From CBIFVZ01 sp966185765 (GTDB taxonomy: Bacteria > Pseudomonadota > Gammaproteobacteria > Enterobacterales > Enterobacteriaceae): a DNA stretch of 51,878 nucleotides. Both the position numbers and the translations under genes were made by a program. Below the pieces are notes generated by a model that saw only the letters and a program-made list of their open reading frames with translations, made no database searches and was not told the DNA's origin. This document shows, piece after piece, positions 1 to 9,182 of the stretch (its first letter is position 1; every line of letters starts with the position of its first letter). The DNA lies in assembly GCA_966185765.1 (NCBI GenBank), contig CBIFVZ010000014.1, positions 1 to 51,878 on the forward strand, written 5' to 3'.

Positions 1-525
1 ATTATATACATTCCCACGATTGCGTTCGCCAAAAATAACTGTCGGACGTATAATAGTTAAAGAACGCTCGTCTGGAGCCTGGCTGTGCCATTCACGTAGC
101 ACTTCTTCAGCCTGCCACTTGCTTTTGCCATAATGGTTAAACGGATCGACAGGATGAGACTCATCAGGGTTCTGCTTATTCAAACCATAAACGGCAACAG
201 AACTGGTAAAGATAATGTTTTTGACACCATTTTTGTCCATGGCTTCTAAAACATTTCGAGCTCCCTGAACATTGACATCATAGTATAGTGAGGTAGGGCT
301 CACGTCATCACGATGCTCAGCAGCCAATAATACAACGGTGGTTTGACCATCAAACGCGGCATCAAGATCGCTTTGATTACGCACGTCACCCAACACTGTC
401 ATTTCTGGATAAAAATGGCTTTGTTGTTTGTCAAAGTTCTTGATATCAAATTCTGACTGTGAAATCTCGACGAGGCGTGTACCCACAAACCCTGAAGCGC
501 CGACAAAAATGACTTTCTCTTTCAT
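1..525 (-). CDS. gnu: NAD-dependent epimerase Gnu, 3' end outside window (lipid-linked GlcNAc 4-epimerase)
   Basis: The first 175 residues of an extended short-chain dehydrogenase/epimerase are visible; the rest lies beyond position 1. An N-terminal Rossmann motif GASGFVG covers residues 9-15 and the catalytic YxxxK is Y132-K136 (YGKSK). The sequence strongly resembles E. coli O157 Gnu (Z3206), about 330 residues, which converts undecaprenyl-PP-GlcNAc to undecaprenyl-PP-GalNAc, the primer for O-antigens that start with GalNAc. It sits between wcaM and, by analogy, galF and the O-antigen cluster, which is where gnu is found in E. coli. The ATG at 525-523 has a weak GAGT Shine-Dalgarno. The surrounding DNA is AT-richer than the wca genes. 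A different NAD-dependent epimerase activity is possible because the C-terminal half is not visible. Confidence 0.75.
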   Translation of the reverse strand, partial: MKEKVIFVGASGFVGTRLVEISQSEFDIKNFDKQQSHFYPEMTVLGDVRNQSDLDAAFDGQTTVVLLAAEHRDDVSPTSLYYDVNVQGARNVLEAMDKNGVKNIIFTSSVAVYGLNKQNPDESHPVDPFNHYGKSKWQAEEVLREWHSQAPDERSLTIIRPTVIFGERNRGNVYN

Positions 526-633
526 AAATCACTCGTTGTATTGTATCCGTTTTACCAGGCATAGATAGAATGCAAATATTACTCATGCTAACGCATGAAC
601 ACATTCATAGCCATAGCATCCAATTTGTTGTTG

Positions 634-670
634 ATTATAAACCTTTATACAACGATATCTACACCAATTA
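634..670 (-). promoter_or_regulatory. candidate promoter for gnu
   Basis: On the minus strand a perfect TATAAT (639-634) lies about 110 nt upstream of the gnu start, with a second TATAAA at 649-644 preceded after 16 nt by TTAATT. The 204-nt gap between wcaM and gnu is AT-rich. A small 6-bp hairpin (583-598, TCATGC/GCATGA) lies between this site and the gene. The -35 matches are poor, so this is only a candidate, but it would let gnu be expressed independently of the Rcs-controlled wca operon. Confidence 0.35.
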
Positions 671-729
671 AGACTCGGAAAACCTTATTTAACACTCCTG
701 AAGATGATTACCTAAGCATAACATGGGTA

Positions 730-2142
730 TTACTGCTGCTGCCTAACAGGAAAGTTCAGTTCATGAGCGTTCACCACCTCATGGTCGATATAATCCACAT
801 CCACTGAACTTTGCCCGTATTCATTGACTGCATTGATATTTCCCATCGACAACAGTGTGTCTTTTTTCGCCATAAAATGGCCACGAACATCGTTACGCAG
901 GTCAAAATTAAGCTTCAGCGCAGGCCCACGCGCAGCGGTCTGCATCACGTCAACGTTACGCAAGAACAGATGCTGCGGCCTGTTGTGCACCTCCAGGCTG
1001 GCGTGCAACAGCCGTATGTTCGTGAGTGCGACGAACGACGCTGGGTTGCCGGCTGATATTTGAAGCCCACGGACTTTGTAAGGTAAGCTTCTATTATCCA
1101 GAGTGACTTGATTAATTCTGAAGTTTTGCGGTATGGACAGATATTTCCCTCTTACTGTCCCATAGCCAATCAGCATTCCAGCACTGTTTGTCATATTAAC
1201 GTTATCTATTACGAAATTATCACAACCATAAATTGCAACCGTTGCGTTATCAATTCCCGCATTCCTGCTAAATTCTGGCGTAATATTGTGCGCTGAAATA
1301 TTACGAATAATAAAATGCTTACCATTTTCGACGTGAACCAACTGTCGGCAGTTACGCCCCGTGATGTTAGCCACCACAAAATTCTTCACCGTCTGCTTTT
1401 CAGGGTAGCGGTTGTCGTAAGTGCTACCGGCGAGGCCGATACCGATGCCCCAGTTGATTTTGCTGTTGGTGCAGTTGATATCTTCAATCACATGGTCTGA
1501 GATGAGAATGTCTTTATCGTTGATTGCCACGTTCCACTCAATGGCATCGCCCTGCAGGCGGCTAAAATGGCTATTGGTAATACGCACGCCCTCGAGTTGA
1601 TTATGAAACCCCTGGCGCAGGATGGCGTAATTCGCGTCGTGGGCGCTAATATTATCAATCAGCAAATTGCGCATAACACGTTTTTGCTTACCGCCGATAT
1701 AGATAAGCGTGACCGGGACTCTGCCGCTGATATCAAGATTACGGATTTCACAGTCAGAACCACGAACATCGAGGGTCATATTATTCATGCGCCCGCCGCT
1801 GCTTCCTAACACTTTACAGCCATCCTGTAAGACAAAACGCCCTCGTCCGTTTCCTTTGATACCACCACTTACTTTAAGCGTTTTACCAGCGGGGATGAAA
1901 ATGCCGGTATTTACCTTATCGACCACTAATCCGGCAGGCACTTCCACGATATCGGCCTCATCAAAAGCCTGTCTGAATGCTGCTATCCAGTCCCCCTGAT
2001 AACAGGTTTTAATACTCACCTCCTTGCGCTGTCCTGCCGCACGAGCAACAGGCGTATTCAGTAACGGCAGAGCCGCCAGCGCTGAGCCAAACCGCAGCAA
2101 ACCACGGCGAGAGACAGGGAATGTTTTTTTGATATGACGCAT
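730..2142 (-). CDS. wcaM: colanic acid biosynthesis protein WcaM
   Basis: A 470-residue protein, closely similar to E. coli WcaM (464), the last gene of the colanic acid operon. The N-terminus carries a twin-arginine-like signal (SRRGLLRFG at about residues 11-19, then a hydrophobic stretch ending in an A-R-A type cleavage site). This suggests Tat-dependent export to the periplasm. The remainder is rich in short repeating hydrophobic/Asn segments typical of right-handed beta-helix (pectate-lyase-like) folds. Its exact biochemical role in colanic acid production is not established. It lies 53 nt downstream of wcaL, with its own ribosome site (AGAGG) directly before the ATG. Confidence 0.95.
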   Translation of the reverse strand: MRHIKKTFPVSRRGLLRFGSALAALPLLNTPVARAAGQRKEVSIKTCYQGDWIAAFRQAFDEADIVEVPAGLVVDKVNTGIFIPAGKTLKVSGGIKGNGRGRFVLQDGCKVLGSSGGRMNNMTLDVRGSDCEIRNLDISGRVPVTLIYIGGKQKRVMRNLLIDNISAHDANYAILRQGFHNQLEGVRITNSHFSRLQGDAIEWNVAINDKDILISDHVIEDINCTNSKINWGIGIGLAGSTYDNRYPEKQTVKNFVVANITGRNCRQLVHVENGKHFIIRNISAHNITPEFSRNAGIDNATVAIYGCDNFVIDNVNMTNSAGMLIGYGTVRGKYLSIPQNFRINQVTLDNRSLPYKVRGLQISAGNPASFVALTNIRLLHASLEVHNRPQHLFLRNVDVMQTAARGPALKLNFDLRNDVRGHFMAKKDTLLSMGNINAVNEYGQSSVDVDYIDHEVVNAHELNFPVRQQQ

Positions 2143-2195
2143 AAAACCTCTTCTGGCGCGAGCATGACACCCGCGCTACTTCAGCTTATGGGCAC

Positions 2196-3422
2196 TCAGG
2201 CCACCAGCGATTGCAAAAGCCCGGCCAGTTGGCGGTAGATATGCTGCTGATTAAACTGCCTTTCGACCTTATCACGGGCGCACTGGAGCATAGTGGCAAG
2301 CTCGCCCGGCCCTACTGTTGTGAAGCGCTGTAACCGTGATGCAAGCGCCTGCGCGTCATACTCCGGCACTAACCAGCCTTCCCGGTCAGCGTCAATTAAT
2401 TCGGGTATCCCGCTGTGCACGGTAGACACCACGGGGATACCCACTGCCATTGCCTCCATTAAGGCAACAGGAATACCTTCCATATCACCGTCGACACCGG
2501 TTACCGAGGGTAACAAAAACAAATCAGCCTCATCCAACATTGCCTTGACCTCATGGCTGGGCTTAAAGCCCGGCATGTCCACCTCATCTTCCAGCTGAAA
2601 CTGTTCAATCATGGTACGCAGGCGTCGTTCCCACGGCCCAATACCCAGAATGTGATAGTGAAAGCGCACGCCGCGCGCCTTCAGCAATCGGCAGGCCTCA
2701 ATCGCCACGTGCAGCCCTTTTTTCTCGGTCAGACGGGCGACCGAAATCATGTTCAGCGTCTCACCTGCTTTTTTTGGGCGACGCATGGCGAACTTATCCA
2801 TATCTACCCCCATCCGCGACACCGCAATTTTCTCCGGCGGGCAGCCCATCTGTTGCAAACGGCTGGCCCACAATTCACTAACTGGCAGCATTAAATCGCC
2901 GCGATTAAATAATTTGCGGTATTCGGGGGTGTAGCGCGCAAGCGCATCGCGGTGCGACACATCAATGCCGTGAAATACGGTGGCAATTTTACCGCGCAGC
3001 AGCCCCAGCTCGCGCAATTTCGCCGCACTTACGCCAGCCGGGCCAAAGTGGGCAATAAACACATCCGCGCAAAACGGCTTTGCGTGCTGAGCGCAGATAG
3101 CGGAAAGAATCAGGTTACGTGCCTCATCGCCGTAGCGTAGCGAGTTCAGGGCGCGCCAGGTGCGGGCGCGCGTTAGCCCACCGAGCGTTGCCACGGCCCT
3201 GGAACGCAGTTTGGCTACGCGCGGTTCTGGCTCGTCAAGAAGCCAGGTGGTTTTCTGCGCCAGGTTGTACTGCTCAAACGCACGATGGGTGTTGTGTAAA
3301 TCACCCTTATGCAATGCGACGATTTCCACTTCGTAGCCCATGTCGATAAACGCGACTATCTGGTTAAGCACAAAGGTTTCGGAAGCAAGCGGAAACTTCA
3401 ACAGGAAAAAACCAACCTTCAT
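2196..3422 (-). CDS. wcaL: colanic acid glycosyltransferase WcaL (GT4)
   Basis: A 408-residue GT-B glycosyltransferase of family 4 that adds a sugar to the undecaprenyl-linked colanic acid repeat on the cytoplasmic face. It was formerly described as probably a galactosyltransferase. The C-terminal nucleotide-sugar domain shows the retaining-transferase EX7E motif at E315-E323, followed by GIPVVST and a conserved IPELI segment. The N-terminus is MKVGFFLLKFPLASETF, as in E. coli WcaL (406 residues). Its ATG overlaps the wcaK stop by 4 nt, so the two genes are translationally coupled. Confidence 0.95.
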   Translation of the reverse strand: MKVGFFLLKFPLASETFVLNQIVAFIDMGYEVEIVALHKGDLHNTHRAFEQYNLAQKTTWLLDEPEPRVAKLRSRAVATLGGLTRARTWRALNSLRYGDEARNLILSAICAQHAKPFCADVFIAHFGPAGVSAAKLRELGLLRGKIATVFHGIDVSHRDALARYTPEYRKLFNRGDLMLPVSELWASRLQQMGCPPEKIAVSRMGVDMDKFAMRRPKKAGETLNMISVARLTEKKGLHVAIEACRLLKARGVRFHYHILGIGPWERRLRTMIEQFQLEDEVDMPGFKPSHEVKAMLDEADLFLLPSVTGVDGDMEGIPVALMEAMAVGIPVVSTVHSGIPELIDADREGWLVPEYDAQALASRLQRFTTVGPGELATMLQCARDKVERQFNQQHIYRQLAGLLQSLVA

Positions 3423-4699
3423 TTTCCCTCCCGGATGCGAGCCAGTACCGAACTGACCATCTGGTAACCGTTTTCTCGTTCCTGCTCCACCGCCAGCGCC
3501 AGCTTTTCGCGAATCTGCGGCAACGCGCCAAGAATGTCAGCAACCCTTCCCTGCAGAGCACCATCAAGAAGATGGCGAATATCCACGGCCATTTCCGGCA
3601 TGCCAAGCTGGCGCATAATGCCCGCTGATTTATGTTCATAATTGAGCGCGACGGCAGGCGTACCAAAGTTCATTGAAATAATCGCCGAATGCAGGCGGGT
3701 GCCCACGGTCAATACGCATGCCCCGAGGATTTTGCCCATCTCAAGGTCATTGAGTTCATCCATAACGACATGGAAGCGCTCCGGGCGCTCAATCAACTTC
3801 GCCACACGCAACGCTACCATGCGGTCATCTTTGTTATAACTGTCGATGCCCGTACAGGTCGAGAGCGCCAGCACTTGGTAGCCCTGGTCAATAATGCGGT
3901 TGACCACGGCGGCAAAAGCCTTTTCATACGCCTGCTGCGTTGTGCCGAGTCTGCGATCAAACGGTGCCAGTTCACGTAGCGTGATAGCCACGGTTTTTTC
4001 ACTTGTGGCAACCGACAGCCAGTGCTGCACCGCAAAACTTGCGACAAAGTCCTCATCACGATGTGCCACCAGCCAGGCGGTATCCACACCGTGCTCCACC
4101 TTGCGGGTCTCAATGCCGCTGACCTTCATTAACTCAAGACTCACCGACTCACGTAAAATCAGCGCCTCGCAGCGTCCAAACACATAGTTTGCCAGTTGAT
4201 TAAACTGCGGCGCCTGAAATGGCCCCACGCTGTGGCCAACCATATACACCGGTTTTGCGGCCATAAAGCTACACAGCGCATGTTCAAACTGCGGTGCGCC
4301 ATAAAGGTCGACAAAAAACGAGCCGCCGACCTGGATAACGGCATCATACTGTTGCAACTGCTGTGCAAAATCGCTGAACCCCTGGGGCAGCGATACATTA
4401 CGCAGGCGACCGTTGTCGCTCACCTTAGCCAGCAGCGCCTGGTGCATATAGCGCCGACGCAGCACTTTTTTTACCCGACCGACTACACCCGCTGCGCCAT
4501 TGAGACGTTGCATCTGGTTATAAAGCGGGTCACCCAGCACCTCGCGCCCAAGCAGCCAGGCAGAACTCACCGGATAGCGGCTCATGACATCAATATCAGC
4601 CTGCGGCTCCAGCACGGCGATGGCATCAATCAGGCCGCGCAAAATGGCACTGTCACCGCGGTTACCGCAGGTATGGTTGCCAAGAATCAGTACTTTCAT
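3419..4699 (-). CDS. wcaK: colanic acid pyruvyltransferase family protein WcaK
   Basis: A 426-residue member of the polysaccharide pyruvyl transferase family, the likely source of the pyruvate ketal on the terminal galactose of colanic acid. The start is the ATG at 4699, not the longer open frame beginning at 4732: it is preceded by AGAGGACACT and gives exactly the E. coli length, beginning MKVLILGNHTCGNRGDSAIL. Conserved segments include VGGSFFVDLYG, the histidine of GHSVGPFQ and GTRLHSAIISMNFGTPAVALNYEHK near the C-terminus. It overlaps wcaL by 4 nt and follows wzxC by 33 nt. Confidence 0.95.
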   Translation of the reverse strand: MKVLILGNHTCGNRGDSAILRGLIDAIAVLEPQADIDVMSRYPVSSAWLLGREVLGDPLYNQMQRLNGAAGVVGRVKKVLRRRYMHQALLAKVSDNGRLRNVSLPQGFSDFAQQLQQYDAVIQVGGSFFVDLYGAPQFEHALCSFMAAKPVYMVGHSVGPFQAPQFNQLANYVFGRCEALILRESVSLELMKVSGIETRKVEHGVDTAWLVAHRDEDFVASFAVQHWLSVATSEKTVAITLRELAPFDRRLGTTQQAYEKAFAAVVNRIIDQGYQVLALSTCTGIDSYNKDDRMVALRVAKLIERPERFHVVMDELNDLEMGKILGACVLTVGTRLHSAIISMNFGTPAVALNYEHKSAGIMRQLGMPEMAVDIRHLLDGALQGRVADILGALPQIREKLALAVEQERENGYQMVSSVLARIREGK

Positions 4700-4732
4700 A
4701 GTGTCCTCTGAACAGGGCGTTGCGACGGGCAT

Positions 4733-6211
4733 TCAGCCCGCTCTCAGTAATGTTTTCAGGCGGTCGTTGCGGCAAAACTGGCGTTTAAGCTCCACCACCA
4801 GTGGGTTACGCGAGGCTATCAACGCCAGGGCAAACGCCAGCGCACCCGCACCCATCTGCAATACCAGTAGCGGGGCGAGCGCCATCTGGCCGTTGAGCAT
4901 AAAGCCCAGGCCATAGCTCACCACAAGCGTCGGAACAGAAAGGTAAAAAGGCAGCCAGATACTCAGAATGTATTCACGGTAGCTTGACCCGAGCACCGGT
5001 TTTATCATCACGAAGTAGCTCAACACCGTGTTAATCACCTGCACCGTGAGAAAACCGAACGTGACGCCAAGCGCCCCGCCAAGCAGGCCGCCTGCAATAA
5101 TCGTCGGCATAAACAGGAATAGTTTGAATACGTTGAATTTAAAGCTGATATCCACCCGCGCCTTCGCCATTAACAGCGAGCCGATGGGGTTACCGATAGC
5201 ACGCAGCAGACCCACCACGCACAAAAGCTGCAAAATCGGCACAATGAAGTCCCATTTCGGGCCAAATACCAGCGGTACGAGGTGATTGGCCACCACCATC
5301 AGTCCCAGCAGCGCCGGGAAGTTGATAATGCCGACCAGCGACAACAGCTTGTAGAAATTCACGCGCAGCTTTGCCGTATCGTCCTGGATTTTGGCAAACG
5401 CCGGGAACAGCACGCGGGTAATAATGGGATTAAGCTTCATGGGCGGCACCACTGCCACATTCCACGCCAGCTGGTAGCCACCGGCAATGCTGGCGCCAAG
5501 AATACGCGCCAGCACCAATGTCGACAGGTTGGTGTTCACATAATTAATCAGACTATCGGCAGTAAGCCAGGCGCCGAAGCGCAGGTTAGCAAGCACATTG
5601 CGCGGCGCAAAATGCAAACCAGGGCGATAAATCCGCCGCCCCAGCCAGCCGAACAACACCGTACGCACCAGGCTGTTGACCAGGTAGCCAAGGATAGCAG
5701 TCATCGCCAGCGGCCAGAACCAGACGCTGATTACCGTAAACATAAACCCGGCCATCACAGACAGCGTCTCCACTGCACCGATGTTGTTAAACGCCAACTC
5801 CTTTTGCAGCAGCGCACGATACTGCTGGCCGTGAGGAATAATCACAAACGCCAGCGACAGCGTTTTTATCAGTGGTTCAAGGTCAGGGTTATGCAACACA
5901 GCCGCAATCACACCGCTTAACGCAAACATCGCCACGCACACCAGCATCCCCAGCCCGACGTTAAGCCAGTACAGCGTGGTCAACTCGGCGTGGCTGATTT
6001 CCCGGCGCTGGATAATGGAATTGGCAATACCGAAATCAGACAAGGTATCTGCCAGCGCAATTATCACCAGCGCCACGGTCAGCAGGCCAAACTGGTGACT
6101 GTCGATAATGCGTGCCAGCCACGTCATCTGTGCCAGGCCCAGGCCAATAATCATTACGGTAGACATCGCGGACCACTTAGCACCGCTGATGGTTTTCTCT
6201 CTCAGGCTCAT
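4733..6211 (-). CDS. wzxC: colanic acid lipid-linked repeat flippase WzxC
   Basis: A 492-residue polytopic inner-membrane protein of the polysaccharide transporter (MOP/PST) family. About 14 hydrophobic segments are spread over the whole length, beginning with the conserved MSLREKTISGAKWSA region. It flips the undecaprenyl-PP-linked hexasaccharide of colanic acid from the cytoplasmic to the periplasmic leaflet for polymerisation by WcaD. The length matches E. coli WzxC. The gene starts 11 nt downstream of the wcaJ stop codon. Confidence 0.96.
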   Translation of the reverse strand: MSLREKTISGAKWSAMSTVMIIGLGLAQMTWLARIIDSHQFGLLTVALVIIALADTLSDFGIANSIIQRREISHAELTTLYWLNVGLGMLVCVAMFALSGVIAAVLHNPDLEPLIKTLSLAFVIIPHGQQYRALLQKELAFNNIGAVETLSVMAGFMFTVISVWFWPLAMTAILGYLVNSLVRTVLFGWLGRRIYRPGLHFAPRNVLANLRFGAWLTADSLINYVNTNLSTLVLARILGASIAGGYQLAWNVAVVPPMKLNPIITRVLFPAFAKIQDDTAKLRVNFYKLLSLVGIINFPALLGLMVVANHLVPLVFGPKWDFIVPILQLLCVVGLLRAIGNPIGSLLMAKARVDISFKFNVFKLFLFMPTIIAGGLLGGALGVTFGFLTVQVINTVLSYFVMIKPVLGSSYREYILSIWLPFYLSVPTLVVSYGLGFMLNGQMALAPLLVLQMGAGALAFALALIASRNPLVVELKRQFCRNDRLKTLLRAG

Positions 6212-6222
6212 GTGCGTTCTCG

Positions 6223-7617
6223 TCAGTAGGCCGCTTTGTTAACAAAGCCTTTGAACACCGTCAGGAACACGATGCGGATATCAAACCAGAGGCTCCATTC
6301 ACGAATGTACTCCAGGTCAAACTCCACCCGTTTTTCCATCTTCTCCAGCGTGTCCGTTTCGCCGCGCCAGCCGTTAATCTGCGCCCAGCCGGTAATGCCG
6401 GGTTTGACCTTATGGCGCAGCATGTAGCCTTCGATCAACGCGCGATACTGCTCGTTGTGGGCCACCGCGTGCGGGCGCGGGCCGACAATGGACATCTCCC
6501 CCATAAACACGTTGATAAACTGCGGCAGTTCGTCAAGCGAGGTGCGGCGCAGGAAGTTACCGACTTTTGTCACGCGCGGATCGTTTTGTGTAGCCTGGGT
6601 TACCACCGCATCATTTTCCATCACGCGCATAGAGCGGAATTTCCAGACCATAATCGGCTTACCATCCATGCCGTAGCGCGTCTGGCGAAAAATAACCGGC
6701 CCCGCAGACGTGACTTTTACCGCCAGCGCAATGCAGGCCAGTACCGGTGAAATCAGCAACAGGATCAACGCTGAGAGCACAATGTCTTCAACGCGCTTGA
6801 GCACGCGGTTGATGCCACTCAGCGGTGTGTCAAACAGCGGCACAACGGGCACGCCGTTCACCTCGTCGGTGCGTGAATGCAGAATATTGAACGTAAATAC
6901 ATCCGGGATGAGCATCACCGAGCAGGTGGTGTCACTTAAATCGCGCACCAGTTTTTTGATCTGCACTTCGTCGCTCATCGCCATCGCGATATAAACGTTG
7001 TGGATTTTCCCGGCGCGTGCATCCTCCACCAGTTGTTCGAAGTTACCAGCCCAGAATGCCGGTACGCCGCCTGGCTGCGGGTCGTGATAAATCCCGACCA
7101 CGTCATAACCCAGCCACGGCTCATTGAGAAAACTCTGCGCCAGCTCCCGCCCCTGAGGGAGCGTTCCGGCAATCGCCACGCGCCGCGTGTTATAGCCGTG
7201 ATTACGCAACCAGCCTGCACCAATACGAATGCACGAGCGGCAGATAACCAGTCCAACGCTTGAGAGCAGATACCAGCTCACCCAGGTCGCAAATGAGATT
7301 TCAACATAGCCGCTAAAGGTCAACAGCCCGGCGCTGAACACCAGCGCCAGCGTCCAGTTCTGTAACAGCAGCAACAGTTCGGTGGAGATCTTCACTCCGC
7401 GCCAGGAGCGATAGAAGTCGGTTATTCCGCCAGCCATCTGGAAGACCACCAGCGTGACCAACGCCATCAGCAAATGGGTATAGAAGAACGGCAGTGCGAT
7501 TACCCTGCAAATGACCCACAGTCCGACAAACATAATGGATATGTCAGAAAAACGTTGCACCATAGAGATTAACGATGCATTCGTTTTCGCTCGCTCACGC
7601 TTTTTTAAGTTTGTCAT
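6223..7617 (-). CDS. wcaJ: undecaprenyl-phosphate glucose phosphotransferase WcaJ
   Basis: The initiating enzyme of colanic acid assembly, transferring glucose-1-phosphate from UDP-glucose to undecaprenyl phosphate. It has 464 residues, identical to E. coli. An N-terminal block of four membrane segments is followed by a cytosolic Rossmann-like domain (about 130-260). The C-terminal polyisoprenyl-phosphate hexose-1-phosphate transferase domain contains KFRSM, RRTSLDELPQ and the MSIVGPRP signature. The ATG at 7617 (MTNLKKRERAKTNAS) is preferred to the longer open frame from 7701, because AGGA lies 8 nt upstream and it matches the family start. A 13-bp hairpin lies between it and cpsG. Confidence 0.96.
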   Translation of the reverse strand: MTNLKKRERAKTNASLISMVQRFSDISIMFVGLWVICRVIALPFFYTHLLMALVTLVVFQMAGGITDFYRSWRGVKISTELLLLLQNWTLALVFSAGLLTFSGYVEISFATWVSWYLLSSVGLVICRSCIRIGAGWLRNHGYNTRRVAIAGTLPQGRELAQSFLNEPWLGYDVVGIYHDPQPGGVPAFWAGNFEQLVEDARAGKIHNVYIAMAMSDEVQIKKLVRDLSDTTCSVMLIPDVFTFNILHSRTDEVNGVPVVPLFDTPLSGINRVLKRVEDIVLSALILLLISPVLACIALAVKVTSAGPVIFRQTRYGMDGKPIMVWKFRSMRVMENDAVVTQATQNDPRVTKVGNFLRRTSLDELPQFINVFMGEMSIVGPRPHAVAHNEQYRALIEGYMLRHKVKPGITGWAQINGWRGETDTLEKMEKRVEFDLEYIREWSLWFDIRIVFLTVFKGFVNKAAY

Positions 7618-7663
7618 CGTCGTTCCTGTCAGGCGCCCGCAGGCGCGTTTATCACGGCACGAT

Positions 7664-7692
7664 GACCAGGGCCGACAGCGTCGGCCCTGGTC
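7664..7692 (-). other. 13-bp perfect intercistronic hairpin between cpsG and wcaJ
   Basis: Positions 7664-7676 and 7680-7692 are perfect inverted complements (13 bp, three-base loop AGC), starting five nt after the cpsG stop codon. No T-run follows on the minus strand, so it is not a classical intrinsic terminator. It more likely stabilises the upstream mRNA segment, blocks exonucleases, or tunes expression between the GDP-mannose enzymes and wcaJ. Confidence 0.8.
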
Positions 7693-7697
7693 TGCCG

Positions 7698-9068
7698 TCA
7701 CTGATTGAGCAGCGCCATAATTTCCCGTGTACGCACCGCCATCAGTTCGCGGTCTCCACGGGACTCGACATTCAGGCGCACCACCGGCTCCGTGTTAGAG
7801 CTGCGCAAATTGAAGCGCCAGTCAGCAAATGCCATGCTCAGCCCGTCAGTGGCGTCTACAACCCCGGCTTTATCGGTAAAGTGCGCCTTCACCCGAGCAA
7901 TGGCGCAAGCCGGGTCTGCCAGCGTGCTGTTGATTTCGCCGCTTGCCGGAAACGCCGCGATGCGCTCACGCACCATGTCACTGAGCCGCAGCCCCTTCAC
8001 GCACACGAGTTCCGCCACCAGCAGCCACGGGATCATGCCGCTGTCACAGTACGCAAAGTCGCGGAAATAGTGATGTGCACTCATCTCACCGCCGTATACC
8101 GCGTCTTCTTCACGCATGCGCTCTTTGATAAACGCATGCCCGGTTTTTGACATCACCGGTGTGCCACCCGCACGCGTTACCACGTCTTCGGTGTTCCAGC
8201 ACAGGCGCGGGTCGTGGATGATGCGCGAGCCGGGTTGTTTTTCGAGAAACGCCTGGGCTAACAGGCCAACGATGTAATAGCCCTCGATAAACTCGCCGTT
8301 CTCATCAAACAAAAAGCAGCGGTCAAAGTCGCCATCAAAGGCAATCCCCATATCAGCGCCGTGTTCGATAACGGCATTTCGGGTATCGGCACGGCAGTCC
8401 GGTAACAGCGGATTGGGGATGCCGTTGGGGAAATTGCCGTCTGGTGTGTTATGTACCTTCACAAAGCTCAGCGGCAGGCCGAGCGCCTGGCAGCGGGCCT
8501 CTATGGCATCAACCACCGGGCCAGCCGCGCCATTACCGGAATTAATCACCAGCTTTAGCGGGGTAAAATTGGCGGTGTTGACGTAGGAGAACAGGTGTTC
8601 GAGATAAGCATCACGAATAGTCACTTGCTGGTAGCTGCCGCGCTCACGGTCATTAACCGGCGGGAAATCGTTAGCCTCGGCCAGGCGTTGCACCTCGCGC
8701 AGCCCCGTGTCACCGCTTATCGGGCGAGCATTCTTGCGAACCAGCTTCATGCCGTTGTAGTCCATCGGGTTGTGGCTGGCCGTTACCTCAATACCGCCAT
8801 CCACGCCCAGATGCCAGGTCGCAAAATAGACCTCCTCGGTGCCGCAAAGACCAATATCTAGTACGTTGACTCCCGCATCACGCAGCCCGTCTGCCAGTGC
8901 GCGTTTCAACGTCTCACTGGTCAGGCGCACGTCACCACCCACGACCACGGTTTGCGGGCGTAAATATTCACCATAAGCGCGGCCAATACGGCGCGCGATG
9001 TCCTCGTTGAGTTCGTCGCCAAGACGGCCGCGAATGTCGTAAGCTTTAAAACAGGTTAATGTTGTCAT
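7698..9068 (-). CDS. cpsG: phosphomannomutase CpsG (ManB)
   Basis: Interconverts mannose-6-phosphate and mannose-1-phosphate for GDP-mannose and hence GDP-fucose. It has 456 residues, identical in length to E. coli. The alpha-D-phosphohexomutase landmarks are present: the phosphoserine loop TASHNP (Ser98), the metal loop DGDFDRC, the sugar-binding GEMSAHH, and the C-terminal phosphate loop RSSNTEP. The ATG at 9068 (MTTLTCFKAYDIRG) has GGGGAAATAACG before it and is preferred over the frame opening at 9095. It lies 114 nt after cpsB, with which it supplies GDP-mannose. Confidence 0.97.
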   Translation of the reverse strand: MTTLTCFKAYDIRGRLGDELNEDIARRIGRAYGEYLRPQTVVVGGDVRLTSETLKRALADGLRDAGVNVLDIGLCGTEEVYFATWHLGVDGGIEVTASHNPMDYNGMKLVRKNARPISGDTGLREVQRLAEANDFPPVNDRERGSYQQVTIRDAYLEHLFSYVNTANFTPLKLVINSGNGAAGPVVDAIEARCQALGLPLSFVKVHNTPDGNFPNGIPNPLLPDCRADTRNAVIEHGADMGIAFDGDFDRCFLFDENGEFIEGYYIVGLLAQAFLEKQPGSRIIHDPRLCWNTEDVVTRAGGTPVMSKTGHAFIKERMREEDAVYGGEMSAHHYFRDFAYCDSGMIPWLLVAELVCVKGLRLSDMVRERIAAFPASGEINSTLADPACAIARVKAHFTDKAGVVDATDGLSMAFADWRFNLRSSNTEPVVRLNVESRGDRELMAVRTREIMALLNQ

Positions 9069-9182
9069 CGTTATTTCCCCTTCTTCAGGCGACACTCAGC
9101 CCTTCCCCCTTTATTGGGAGAATCAGTGGTCAGTAATTCCCGGGTGTTGGATCAGTTGGCGTTCAGGCGTTGCCCTGTGCCA

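Noticed and set aside
595..807. 70-codon plus-strand frame over the wcaM-gnu gap
   Set aside because: It runs into the 3' end of wcaM on the opposite strand and has no ribosome site or known domain.
5282..5920. 212-codon frame antisense to wzxC
   Set aside because: Low-complexity His/Gln/Arg composition and no start signals; a mirror image of hydrophobic codons in wzxC.
9069..9182. Possible regulatory element in the 114-nt cpsB-cpsG gap
   Set aside because: Only a weak CCC/GGG stem is present, with no motif, frame or promoter, so nothing can be claimed.
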